Source: Patella vulgata
Taxonomy: Eukaryota > Mollusca > Gastropoda > Patellidae
DNA length: 64,000 nucleotides
Reading direction: 5' to 3'
Assembly: GCF_932274485.2 (NCBI RefSeq)
Contig: NC_065880.2
Span: 49,090,894-49,154,893 of the forward strand
In this document: in pieces, positions 12,510 to 25,300 of the stretch
Numbering within the stretch: the first letter of the stretch is position 1
Layout of the letters: each line of letters starts with the position of its first letter
The notes under the pieces: model-generated
Database searches by the model: none
What the model saw: only the letters and a program-made list of their open reading frames with translations
What the model was told of the DNA's origin: nothing
Made by a program: the position numbers and the translations under genes

Positions 12510-13703
12510 TTAAAGGGGAAGACCAACGATTTTCAATAAGGATTCCATAAATCTTAAATATATATTGATAAATGATCCCCTCTGTAACACAAGCAAAAAA
12601 GTTTTTTGTAAGTGAGAAATTAATTTTTATTAAACTGGAAGTGACATAGTTGGTTCAACACGTTCATTGGTCTCTATAGTAAGCATACAGATTTGGCACA
12701 AGTTTACTGCTGTATTGTGTTCATGCGTCGTCCTTTGGCCAAAAATCTGATCAAATGGGTTGTTTATAACAAGGATATTATAAACACGAATTTATGTTTT
12801 TTAACGTTTAGTACACAAAGCCGTCGCGGAAATTCACTCATACTGAACAGTACGCTGTGCCTCAATTCACGCCACATGGCTAATTGTTTACATCACGTGG
12901 TTTGATTGACAGCTTGCAAGTGAGAGATGTTTCGTCTGCTTGAATGTTTTTGTGCGTGCTGAGTCTACTGAAATTGTTTTTATTTATTTCAACGAACTTG
13001 TGGCACATATATATTCAAATAAATATATAAATTTCCAAAGTATGTCAACGTCAAACAACAACGTATTGGAATATAAAATATCTGTTCTATGGGTCTACAG
13101 TAATGCTGTATAAACATTCGACCCCAGCCATTCTCAAGAGGAAATGGAAGAAAAAAGGAAAAGCCGTTCACGTCGACATTATGTGCCAACATGCACTATA
13201 TTATATGTCTTACATGCCCATAATTTTGATCTGTTTATGTTGGAAAAAGCTGTCAGCAAGCACAAAAACATCGAAGCAGACGAAATACATGTCACTGGCA
13301 AGTTGTCAATCAAACCACGTGATGTAAACAATTAGCCATGTGGCGTGAATTGAGGCACAGCGTACTGTTCAGTATGAGTGAATTTATGCGGCGGCTTAGT
13401 GTACTAAACGTTAAAAAAACATAAATTCGTGTTTATAATACCCAAATAAACAGCACATTTCATCAGATTTTTGGCCAAAGGACAACGCGTGAACACAATA
13501 CAGCTGTAAACTTATGCCAAATCTGTATGCTTACTATAGAGACCGCTGAGCATGTTAAACCAACTATGTCACTTCCTGTTTTAATAAAAATTAATTTCTC
13601 ACTTAAAAAAACTTGTTTGCTTGTGCTACAGAGGGGATTATTTATCAATATATATTTAAGGTTTATGGAAACCTCGTTGAAAATCGTTGATCTTCCCCTT
13701 TAA
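12510..13703. mobile_element. Large fold-back (long inverted repeat) element
   Basis: Two arms of about 450 bp (12510-12962 and 13247-13703) are inverted copies of each other, separated by a loop of about 285 bp. The outer ends are TTAAAGGGGAAGA and its complement TCTTCCCCTTTAA, so a TTAA target site shared by both ends is possible. Arm identity looks high, with scattered mismatches and small indels. No transposase is visible; short ORFs in the loop resemble nothing I know. It is probably a non-autonomous DNA element of the fold-back/MITE kind; TTAA ends would fit a piggyBac-type donor, which is a guess. Confidence 0.8.
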
Positions 13704-14636
13704 GGATGTCAGAAGTCAAGAGTTTTTAATCAGACTAAATTTACTGAAGTGCCTAAACAGTATATTAATGTCTGAACATGTCTTTATGACAATAACTTAT
13801 ATTTTAGTCTTTACAAGAAGTGATTTCTTTAGAATCACCTTAAATTAAAGGGTTAATTAGAGAGATCAATGCTAATCAGATCTACTAATAACTGGTTGAA
13901 TACATGTACACATATAGGGAGCCTCATGCAGCGAGCCTCATGCAACGAAAACTTTCCCTACTGAAAGTTGAACTCCACATGGCGAATGTGCACGATTCAG
14001 TGGCTTGTCTCGAAGTGATTTCTTGCTAGTCACATACATGTACATATATGAGTCTATAAATAGCCATGGCACGTGAAATTCTCTACATATCTATCAACTA
14101 TTACAACCATAAAAAATCCATTGTTTGACGATTCTAAATAGCAATAATATTTAGTTTCTTGGTTATTACAGCAGCTTTAGAATTATGTTTGTTTTATTTT
14201 TTAAATTGCTTTATCATTAACTATACAGTTAGGAGTGGGATCTTTTATATCTTTGAAACACTCGAGTTAGGCAAGAACATGATACTAGCAGTAGTTTCAT
14301 TTTACTTTTACAAGGTTCTTAAAACAATTGTTGAGTTGCCTAACGTTTGTGTTTCTAAAATCAATTTCTTGTTCCAGCTTTCTGTTATGTTTCGTAAAAA
14401 AGTAGTCTTGATTAATCTGGCCTGTCAATCAGACGGAGAATGATCGGTAGACTGGTTAAGTGAGACCAATTTCAAAACAAGGGCATGTAACCTATTTTTT
14501 ACTCAATGGCTGACACTCGTAGGCCTAACCATTTTTCAGTCTATTATTTATCGATGGCAAATGGTCGTAGATTATTAGGTACAACATGACCGTTTATTTA
14601 GTGACTATAAATGTGCGAAACTGATTAAGACTTGGT

Positions 14637-15386
14637 ATATATATAAATATTGTGGTGTAATTGTCGAGATATTTGGAGATATTTATTTATGGTGGGGCAC
14701 CCTAACACATATAAATTAAATCCATGTTCATTTACACAATGTATCTTTAGAAGTGTGTGGCAACTGATTCAATAGTTTAGATACCATTTTCTACATGTAT
14801 ATTTAGTAATTTGTTATCTAATTTTGAGGGGATATTTGATGCGTGACCAAGCGAATGTTTACAATTTCATTTCTCTGGTTGCGTCACCTCATCATTTGAT
14901 TTGCACCTCGAGTTCGTGAGTGACATCAATCCACCACCAATCAAAAATTTGCAGGCCATGGCATGCCATGTACCCCGGAAAACACCAACTCCTTCAACTC
15001 CACCAAATTATTTATATATAAATATTGTGATGTAATTGTTGAGATATTTGGAGATATTTATTTATGGTGGGACACCAACACATATAAATTAAATCCATGT
15101 GCATTTACACAATGTATCTTTAGAAGTGTGTAGCAACTGATTCAATAGTTTAGATACAATTTGCTACATGTATATTTAGTAATTTGTTATCTAATTTTGA
15201 GGGGATATTTGACGTGTGACCAAGCGAATGTTTACAATTTCATTTCTCTGCTTGCGTCACCTCATCATTTGATTTGCACCTCGAGTTCGTGAGTGACATC
15301 CATCCACCACCAATCAAAAATTCGCATGCCATGGCATGCCATGTACCCCGGAACACACCAACTCCTTCGACCCCACCAAATTACTC
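14637..15386. repeat. Tandem duplication, two copies of about 375 bp
   Basis: Copy 1 (14637-15011) and copy 2 (15012-15386) are nearly the same over their whole length, both running from 'ataaatattgtg.tgtaattg' through 'gaggggatatttga' to 'caccaactccttc'. Each contains the near-palindrome ccatggcatgccatg. No coding frame is shared. It lies just upstream of the candidate divergent promoter. Confidence 0.85.
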
Positions 15387-15616
15387 TGCAGTATTTGCAA
15401 TCTTTCGAATTTGTAATTAAGTTTACTTACTAAAGATAACTCTTAAATAATTTCTACAGCTAATAAATGAATTCATCAAATTTGCTTGATTTATGCGACA
15501 CACCTGTTTATAATGTTTTCTTCGGTTGATGAGAGATGATTGGCTGTTATCATATTTAGGCGATGAACAAAACAAGAAACGAAGAAGAGCTACACCGGTA
15601 AAAAGAATACCCACTT

Positions 15617-16348
15617 ACAACCTTGCTAACATTCTATTGCCCAAACGTTGCCCGAAAAATTGTGTGATCTAAAACCAGAGTCACAATGTTTCGTTTTGCA
15701 TAGCTCAGTATTATTTGGATTTTATTTTTGAAAAAGCCCCCCCCCCCCGCACTGACAGAACTGAAAACACAATACATATTATTATATATAATTTCAGTCG
15801 GCTGTAGATTAAATCTAATTTAAAAAAAAAAATAAAATACACAAATTATCTCTCATTTATTTATTCTTTTGGCAGGATCTCATGAACAAATTTAGAAATA
15901 AGATTAAGAACTCTGAATTTTTCTCTCCAACCTCGTGGGTTTTCTCCGGGTCCTCCGGTTTCCTGCCACTGCTAAAGACCCCTACGTGCAAGCGAATTAT
16001 TGTTAAAAATAAAATTGAACTATGTGTTAGTCCCGAAATGACCTAGTTTGTGTCGAGTGGACGTTAAACCCCACCTCTCTCTCTAACGTTATAAATCCCA
16101 TTTCATTCACTCTCTCTCTCTCTCTAAATTTTTCTCTAATTGGAAAATGTTGAATTAGTCTAAATTTCAAGTACAGTATGTGTAGTTTCATCTTATATTC
16201 TTGTAAATGATGACCTATCAATCCGTGTGATTGACTGTGAGTTTATAATATTACTGAACGGTAATTTCTTTTTCCGTTAGTGTTCCTGTATTCCAATATT
16301 TTAGTGAGAAAATATTTGTATGACCTTGAACTTGGGGAATGAAACAAA
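15617..16348. promoter_or_regulatory. Candidate head-to-head promoter region
   Basis: The region separates a candidate minus-strand first exon (donor GTAAGT at 15618-15613) from the MRPL23 start codon at 16349. Divergent starts within about 0.7 kb are typical of a shared promoter. Part of the interval is a SINE fragment (15925-16092), a poly-C run starts near 15737, and no clear TATA box was seen. The transcription starts are not visible in sequence alone. Confidence 0.35.
15925..16092 (+). mobile_element. tRNA-derived SINE, family 2, 5'-truncated
   Basis: Matches the body and tail of the full family-2 SINE at 46336-46601: 'ccaacctcgtgggttttctccgg', 'gcgaattatt', 'tgttagtcccgaaatgacc', 'gtcgagtggacgttaaaccccac', then a (CT)n tail. 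The tRNA-like head is missing. Confidence 0.75.
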
Positions 16349-19300
16349 ATGTCGCACTTCACGAAAAACCTAATCGGTAAATATATGTAAGTATTTATGA
16401 TAATAACGTCATGTTTTTACTCAAGTAAATCATTTTCCCGTAATAATTTCATAGATAAGTATGCTATGACATGTAGCTAACTTTAAAATATGACCACTAA
16501 AGCACGTCAAAGCATCGCTGATCTTCAATAAATTGAAAGTAGAGAATTACCGTTACTCAACGGTGGCCGTGGGTCAAAAATGAAATGAAATGGGGTTAAC
16601 GTCCTACAATTTACTATGAGGGTAATTTTGCCTGGGCAGCGTCACCATGGCCTACTCTTAATGAATTCCAACTGCCAACAACTTGAACAAGGGATCTTTC
16701 ATGTGCACGCCAATGTTGTGTATACACGTGACCTTGTTTTTTTCCCCACCCGAACGACTAGACAACTTTCATTGCCAGGCCCTCCTGCCTGCACCATTGA
16801 TAAGCGGAAACCACGTCGAAAAAATCCCGATCGGCCAACGCCGGGAGTGAAGCTGTGACCTTCGGGCTATCGAGCCAGTGTCTTACCCAGTTAGCCACTT
16901 ACAATTTATAAATATATTGTAGTCAAGAAAGGTTTATGGTAACCATTCCTATTTGCAGGTTACCACTACAGTATAGTAAGGTTGGTAATCTGTTGGAAAA
17001 TAGCGTAGTACACTGCAGTGCATGGCATATGCCCATCTTCATAATCCCTGTCTGTGGCTGTGCATGACAGGAGTATTTTTTGTTTGTAAATCTGCGCATA
17101 ATCGTGACTCGAGCCTTCAATGTTTTGAAAACACGTTTAAGCGTACTATGGACTAGAATCTGAACATCTTGAAAATTGTGATATCCTATCAAAAATTGAA
17201 GACTGTCAATCGATGTGCAATTGTCCAAGGAGCAAGCATATCAAGTTTCCTGTTAATCGTATTTGAATTGGAGGAGCCTTAGGCCCCAAGAATAACAACA
17301 AGATGAGTAGGATTTTTCAGATGGGTCGTATCGTATTAGTTTATAGTAGCCACCTTGAACCTTGAATGCTGATATTATCGTATATTCTAAGTCATAATTT
17401 GAATGCTGTTAAAATATTCGATTCAATTGAAACAGTCAATTTCTGGATCTTTTTTGATGCATTTTCAGATTTCTAGAAACTATAAATATTTTAAAATTAA
17501 TATATTTTCATTTATCTTTTTTTTTTTAAATATTGCTTGATTTAATAGAATTAATATTAGTAAATATTTCATAGGAGACCAAAAAACAGATCTAATTCCA
17601 TTAATTAGTTCTAATTATTTTTTAATAATGAATACTAAAAATTATATTTTGTATTTAATATCTGAATTTGTGTGACTCAGAAGGGGTCATTCTTGAGTTT
17701 TATGATCCATATAATCTTCTCAAATTCTCTGTCTTCATTAAAACTGTTGATACAGAAAATTAGGATGTTAAGCCAAATTTCTTTCAATTTCCTCGTATTA
17801 TGAACGGTAAGCTATGGTGGCTCACCGAGTGAGACATTGGCTCATTAACCTGGGAATCTGGTGTTTGATCTTGGTGTTGGCCGAGAAAGTTCATCTGAAT
17901 TTTCCTACATGGTTCCCCTTTGTCAGTGGTGCACGGCGCAGGGTAAGGACAATGATAGTCGTTCTGATGGGATAAAAAACTGAGGTCCCTTGGCAGTTGG
18001 AATTGAATATAAGAGTGGCCTGTAGAGCCGCTGTCCAGGAAGAATTTCCCTTATTGCACACTGTATAGTAAACACCTGTCTTCATACGGAGCAGAACAGT
18101 AGGACTTTTAAACCCCATTGTATTTCATATTATGAATGTAGAAGACCATTCTCAACTTTAATCTGGCCCTGGCAATGCCTATTGGATTACAATAAAATGG
18201 TATTTTGAACCTGGGTCTAGAGTTTAGACATTGATTTTTGGGTTTTATTAATTAACGAAAGGCTCATCACATTCAATATTAATAACTCAACAGTCAACAT
18301 ATTGTTAATGTTGTTTATCTATATATAGTGTAAGCCTATAATAAATATTGCTTTCAGACCATTATGGAAAAGAAAAATACCTAAATATCCAATTTATTGG
18401 AAAGGTGATCCCCAGTTGCGTGTTTTTCTTCCACTGTTTTGGATGAAATTATTAAAACCAAAGAATAAAATACCATCAGATAGAGTACAATTTGAAGTTC
18501 ATCCACAGTAAGTATAATAAACCTCTCTTTTACGTTTAAATGCTCCAGCTTATGTATTTTTAATGTTTATTATTGTAAATGTACTGGTAGAATAGAGATA
18601 TAAAATTTATGACTTTGGACATATGCCATTATTTGTCATTACTTAAATTAACTACAGTATATGTATGTAAATTATTTATATTGTATTTGTAAAAATAGTA
18701 ACCAACAAATGGTTTTACCTGATTTATTTATGGTAGTAACATAAGATTTTTTTATTTTTTTTATTTTGAATTAAAGTGTATCTGCACTCTATTTCTAATG
18801 AAGTTTGAAATTTAAATATATTAAAGCGGTTTAGCAGATGCCTTGAAAAATCTTATTTTATACAAAGATGTCCCACCATATTTAAAAATGTTAATTGTTA
18901 GACCTCACAGCCATGGGCATTCACAGAAGTCTTTTCATTGTGTTGAAATTGTTTTGTCAAAAAATATGAAAAATGATCATGTGTACTGTTGTGCTTACTG
19001 TTAAGTTTGTTGTAAATATTGCATACATCAATTCATGTTTTTGTAGTTACTGAATATTTTTTGTAGTATGCTATAATGGCAGGAGAGAATATCCTTTTTA
19101 TGTTTTTTCATATGTGTGAGACTATTTGATTTCAAATGAATATTTAATAAATTTTAGAGTCCCAAAAATATTTAGACATTATTGAATTTGAATACATGTA
19201 CCTCTCTAAGTGATTTAGAATGTGAATAATTTTTTATTTTTTTTTAATTGCAAAATTCACATCCATTTTCCTACTAATCTATAAATATATGCAAAATAAG

Positions 19301-22300
19301 AATACTCAATTTATTCCAAATGTTTGATTTCTAATATATATTTTCAAATACAGTGTATCCGAATTTAAAGCTAGTTTAAAAATAACAATCTTGAAGAAAC
19401 CCATCCCAAACTTTTTTCATTTCAACCAAGTCCTTACCGTTACAACTTACCGCAGAAAACGTGACCCGCCGTTTTGGATAGTCTGTATCCTCATGAATAT
19501 TGCGATACATTTTGACAAATATTAATTTTCCACTCTGTTTATTGCTTCTTTACTACAAATTCCAAAACACAAATATTTCACAAAATTGTAAATCCTGATG
19601 TAGATTTCAGAATATTTATGCAAACCATTTTAATATTTTTCACTAAGGTAAGCTCACACAAAGAATGACTTAATTTCCAAATAGATAAGAAATCCTACTC
19701 TTGCACTGCTGTTTGACAAAGCAACATCAGATCGAGTCCAGAACCAGGAAAAAATTATCAATGTAGTCAATGACTTATTACATGGTGTTAATTTTCTACG
19801 TCAGGGATGATCAATTTTCTTCTCAGATGATAAATTAACTTTTTCACCATTTATATGATACGACCGAATTTATAATGTCCATAGTTTCATGTTGCTTGTA
19901 GGCGAGTAAAATCAACTAAACCTGTAGCTAGAGTAATCAGTAAAATAAAGAATGAAGCTAGTCAGGTCACATGGAGTTTATTATAGTGGTATTAAAGGAT
20001 GATTAGTTAGATCTGATTAACCTAAATAAATATGTATATATATGTAACTATGTTATATAAGCTCCACAGTAATTATCTCATATCACCTGAAATTATATTA
20101 CATAAGTTCTTTGTTTTATGAAAAATGATTTTGATGTAAATAAAAAACTATTGGTTAAGATGTTATTTTAGAATCAACAAATTATTGAATAAACCGCAAA
20201 TTTTAGAGCTAAAATGAAGATGCATCAGGATTTGCAACATGACAATGAATGCATGTTAAGTTGATTTAAGAAAAACAAAACAGTATTACATGTGGTTCGA
20301 AGTGGAGGCAGGGAATAAGGTCCTGTTACTAAAAATATTCCTATGCGTTTTTTTAACCACCTGTGTGGAAAATAAAAGTATCTAAAATAAGAATTAAAAT
20401 AATATTTACTTGAGAAGGGCAAAGGGCCTTTTCCTGTGAGTTTATTATGATGGTTAGCACATAGTCGAAAGCAGTTGTCTCCGCAGTCCGCTTTGCATCT
20501 AATGTATAAGAAATATTAAAAAGTCCTGGATGGATGCTTGAGTATTAGTCACTACAAGATTAGATGAAACAAGGACTAAGCTTCTGATCATATGGTTCTT
20601 CGCAAACACAGAAATATTTAAAAATGCAAATTTACCCTGTGGACCCTGATTTCATATGCTTTGGATAATGTAGCATAGACATCAATATATCTATTTTTAT
20701 ACGCCCACATTTTCATGTGGACGTATTATGCCGTCACCCCTGTCCATCTGGACGTCCGTCCGTCCGTCCACAATTGTTTGTGGACTCTCTACAGGTCACA
20801 ATTCTTATCCCCATAAGATCTCGGCTGCTTTCGATATTGGCATGTATCGGATCGAAATTTTATGGATTATGGCCCCTGATTGTACGAAAAATCACGTTTT
20901 TAGCTTGTGGACCCTATAGAGGTCACAATTTTTATCTGATTTTTTTGAAACTTGAAATGTAAGTTTATAACCCAAAAATCTTGGTTCCTTTTGATCTTCG
21001 CGCATATCGGACCTTAACTTCCTGAATTATGGCCCCTGATTGTACGAAAAATCTCGTTTTTAGCTTGTGGACCCTATAGAGGTCATAATTTTTATCCGAT
21101 TTAAAAAAACGTTTTTAATAATATCACCGTTACACCCTAAGGAAGGTTGAGTTCGAATTTCGTGAAAATCGGCCCAAAATTGACAGACAAAATGGACGCC
21201 GTTCGTTCTCAAATAGCGTAAAAATATGGTATATCAAGGTTGTGGACCCTATAGAGGTCACAATTTTTATCCGATTTTGTTGAAAATTGAAATGTAAGTT
21301 TATAACCCAAAGATCTCGGTTCCTTTCGATATTCGCGCATATCGGACTGTAACTTCCTGAATTATGGCCCCTGATTGTACAAAAAATCATGTTTTTAGCT
21401 TTGTGCACCCTATAGAGGTCATAATTTTTATCTGATTTAAAAAAACGTATTATTATATCACCGTTACACCCTAAGGAAGGTTGAGTTTGAATTTCGTGAA
21501 AATTGGCCCAAAATTGACAGACAAAATGGCCGCCGTTCGTTCTCAAATAGCGTAAAAATATGATATATCAAGGTTGTGGACCCTATAGAGGTCACAATTT
21601 TTATCCGATTTTGTTGAAACTTGAAATGTAAGTTTATAACCCAAAGATCTCGGTTCCTTTCGATCTTCGCGCATATCGGACCTTAACTTCCTGAATTATG
21701 GCCCCTGATTGTACGAAAAATCGCGTTTTTAGCTTGTGGACCCTATAGAGGTCATAATTTTTATCCGATTTAAAAAAAACGTATTATTATATCACCGTTA
21801 CACCCTAAGGAAGGTTGAGTTCGAATTTCGTGAAAATCGGCCCAAAATTGACAGACAAAATGGCCGCCGTTCGTTCTCAAATAGCGTAAAGATATGGTAT
21901 ATCAAGGTTGTGGACCCTATAGAGGTCACAATTTTTATCCGATTTTGTTGAAACTTGAAATGTAAGTTTATAACACAAAGATCTCAGTTCCTTTCGATAT
22001 TCGCGCATATTGAATTGTAATTTCCTGAATTATGGCCCTTGATAGTAGGAAAAATCACTTTCTTGTTAGCTTGTTCTCTTTCCATCTCTCGAAAATGTGG
22101 GCGTATCCTGCCTGGCAGCCGCTGGTTTTGCCTGTTGCCATTCCTGGCTGATCAAAAGTGAAAATGAAGAAACATTACACAAATCTTTTCATTTTTAGGC
22201 ATTCATTTTTGTAAAAAAAAAAACAACAACCTTGAAATATCTTTGATACTGCTAAATATCTTTAGTAGGAGAAGTATTTTTTGCAATTAGTAAGGTGCTG

Positions 22301-25300
22301 GCTCACTAACCAAGAGGTCCTGGTTTGGATCCCAGTGTTGGTGCTGAGACAGTTCCCCCATATCAATGGTGCAGGATGCAAAGCCTGGTAAGGAAAAGCA
22401 TCTAGATGGGACACGCTAGTCAGTTGAATTTCCAAATAAAAGTAGGCTGTTGCACCACTGTCTGGGCAAAATCTCCTTTATAGCACACTGTGCGGTGTAT
22501 GACCATCTTCATTAGTCCAGTTGGGGCAGAAAAATATGAATTTAAACCTCAATTTATTTCTGTATTTTATAAAGATGCCAACAACAGACAAAAAGTTTAT
22601 ATAAAATTTGGGGAACTAGTAAATAATATATTACATGGATATTACACGCTTGAGCAGTTTATAAAAACAGTGAAAACTGTCACTATGAATTAGACTAAAA
22701 TGAGTTAAATGAAGCAGACAAACTCTAATATGATTCCTATTGTTATTATGTTTAGGTGTAGTAATCTTCTTACCGAGACCATATTACTACTACATGATTA
22801 GCTAGATTAACATCTAGATTGAACCCAACTCAACTCCTCTATTATACATATACTTAATATAACACAAAAATCTAAATGATCTGTTTCATTACAATACAAA
22901 GTCTGTACATTCATTTGAATCAGAGTGTTAAGCCAGGGATGGGGTGGGGATTGGCTACTTTCAAAATTCACAGAAGTAGGAAGAATATTATAACATTTAT
23001 ATAGTCAACCATCTGTTATATCACACAGAATAGAAACAAACATGAAATTCTCCCCAGAAATTTCTGATTATACTAAAGTATACCCTTTAATACACAAATG
23101 TGTGAAATCTGTGTTCAGTTACATGATTATAGTTTGTACTATATTAAGCAGTAATATCTTTAGATTTATAGAATTTTAAAGAGGCATACCTGTTAATTTG
23201 TACATTCACTTATAATCCCTTTCTTCATACATTAACACATTATTCTTATAGATAATACATAAGTATGGCAGCAATATTTATATGCTTTTTCCAGGATATC
23301 ATCATGAAAAGTTTTTTCTTAGAAAATACACGAGTCCTTTTTCATTGAAACTGTATACACAAGATAAGTTGTTAAATAAATATATCACTGGAGTGACTGG
23401 ACTGTAGTATACTTTATACCTATATAAATACGTAATAGTTATCTGATAGTTATCTACATGCCATATGTCATATATTTACATGTATTTTTTAAACAAAACT
23501 TCCTGCTGCACAGGTGTGTAATATTTTAGTCCTGGAAAATAATTTCTCCTAAATTAAAATCGTTTCTCGTATGTATATTGAAATTTAAATAATTTAACTT
23601 GTCCTTTAGTAGGTTTTTGGTGTATACAGATAAAGTTTATTTAGAAATCTGTAGTTATCAGCAAACGGGTATGTGTGGTCCCTAAAAAAAAAATTATCAA
23701 TAGGGAGAGGGATATTTCCAATGAATTTTTGATTTTCCAAATGTCGATTTTTTTTTTTTTTTACGTGCAGGCCAATGTTAACACAAGTGGACATCCTTTT
23801 TCATAACAACATCCAAACAACTAACAACTAGGCACCACCTCTTTGACAACTGATTTCTTTTTTTAAGTAAAAGACTGTCTTTGCAATTTTTATTTCAGAA
23901 TGAGTACAATGGATGTAAAGAATTATTTAGAGAAGATTTATAAAGTTCCAGTGACAGATGTAAAATTTGCCACACATCAAGGTATATTTTAACAAAATCC
24001 AGAAGTTTTTTCCCCACAGATTGTATAACTTTTCAATATAATATTAACCCCATGTGTTATATTATACTGTCATGATAAATGTCTATTGTATATATTAAGA
24101 TTAAAGACTCTATAATGATTTTAGCCCTATAGAACCCCTTGAAAACTATAATATTGTGAATATCAGTCCAAAAATGGTTCAGTTTAAAATTTACAAAAAT
24201 ATGACAAATTGATTATTCCATCAATCTGTGCTGCTCCCTATGTAACAAGACGTCAGCTATCTTTATTTGTCTGGCTTTACTGATAACCTCTGAGAGAGAG
24301 AGAAATGGGGTTTAAGTCCACTTGACACAAACTAGGTCATTTTGCGACTAACACATGGTTCAATTTTATTTCAATAATTTGCTTGCACATAGGGGTCTTC
24401 AGCAGTGGGAGGAAACCCCAGGACCCAGAGAAAACCAACAAGGTTGGACTGATAACCTCAGTAATTGGCCTATTTAAATCCAATTGAATCCAAACTGGGA
24501 GATTATCCAGCTTTGGTACATATTAGTATGGATTACGCTGTGAGAAATTTGATATTTTCCACAAAGTGCAAATCGTTACTTTAATACATGTACATTTGAA
24601 TAAGTTATGTTAAGATAAACATTTTTTATCAATACCATCAAATCTAACAACAAGCTTATGGAAATACCATTCATGGGTCTATGGTGTTTATTATCTGACA
24701 CCCAACAAAATTAATTATCCCTACAAGTCATTAATAAAATGTGTTTAATTGTTTTTAAATTAGATGATATTGCCTGTGTTACTCCTATTAATTACTACAG
24801 TACTGGCTTGCTATGTATATAATTAAGTAGCTAACAGTAACAATCAGTTGAATTACCAAGAGGACAATTACCCAGTCACATACCTATCTATCAGTTCCTC
24901 ACTCTTTGGTGGCTTACACAGGGCCCGTAAGCAGGGGAGGGGGGAACAGCTGGGACACTTGTCCAGGATCCCGGGGCCTAGAGGTATACCAAGTAATGTT
25001 TTTTATAAGCCCACATTTTCATGAGGACGTATATTGTAGTCGCTCTAGTCAGTCCGTCCACAATTGTTTGTGAACACTCTACAAGGTCACAATTTTTATC
25101 CGATTTCAATGAAACTTGAAATATAGGTTTATCACTATCACCCTAAGATCTCGGTTCCTTTTGGCATGTACCGGACTGTAACTTCATGGATTATGGCCCC
25201 TGAAATCTAAAATAAGGGTGAAACAATGGGGATACTCGATTGAACGTTCCGGAATTAAATTCTCTCAATTCCGAAAATAGTGTCAATCGAGTGAAAAGGA

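Larger units (their letters stand above)
9702..15618 (-). other. Presumed 5' intron of the BCL2L14-like gene
   Basis: The acceptor at 9702-9703 (TTATTCCAG) needs an upstream donor. The best candidate seen is AAGGTT|GTAAGT ending at 15619 on the minus strand. Between them no exon is evident. The stretch is AT-rich and contains the fold-back element at 12510-13703 and the tandem duplication at 14637-15386. Without transcript data the link to 15619 is an inference. Confidence 0.4.

Noticed and set aside
12989-13335. Short ORFs in the loop of the fold-back element as a transposase
   Set aside because: At under 75 codons, with overlapping frames on both strands and no recognisable motif, a functional protein cannot be supported.
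21130-21546. A 138-codon ORF inside hairpin element copy A, and similar ORFs at 28028, 35440, 55527 and 57676
   Set aside because: They follow the repeat half-units, appear in several frames and orientations, and resemble no protein; they are open by chance of the repeat sequence.
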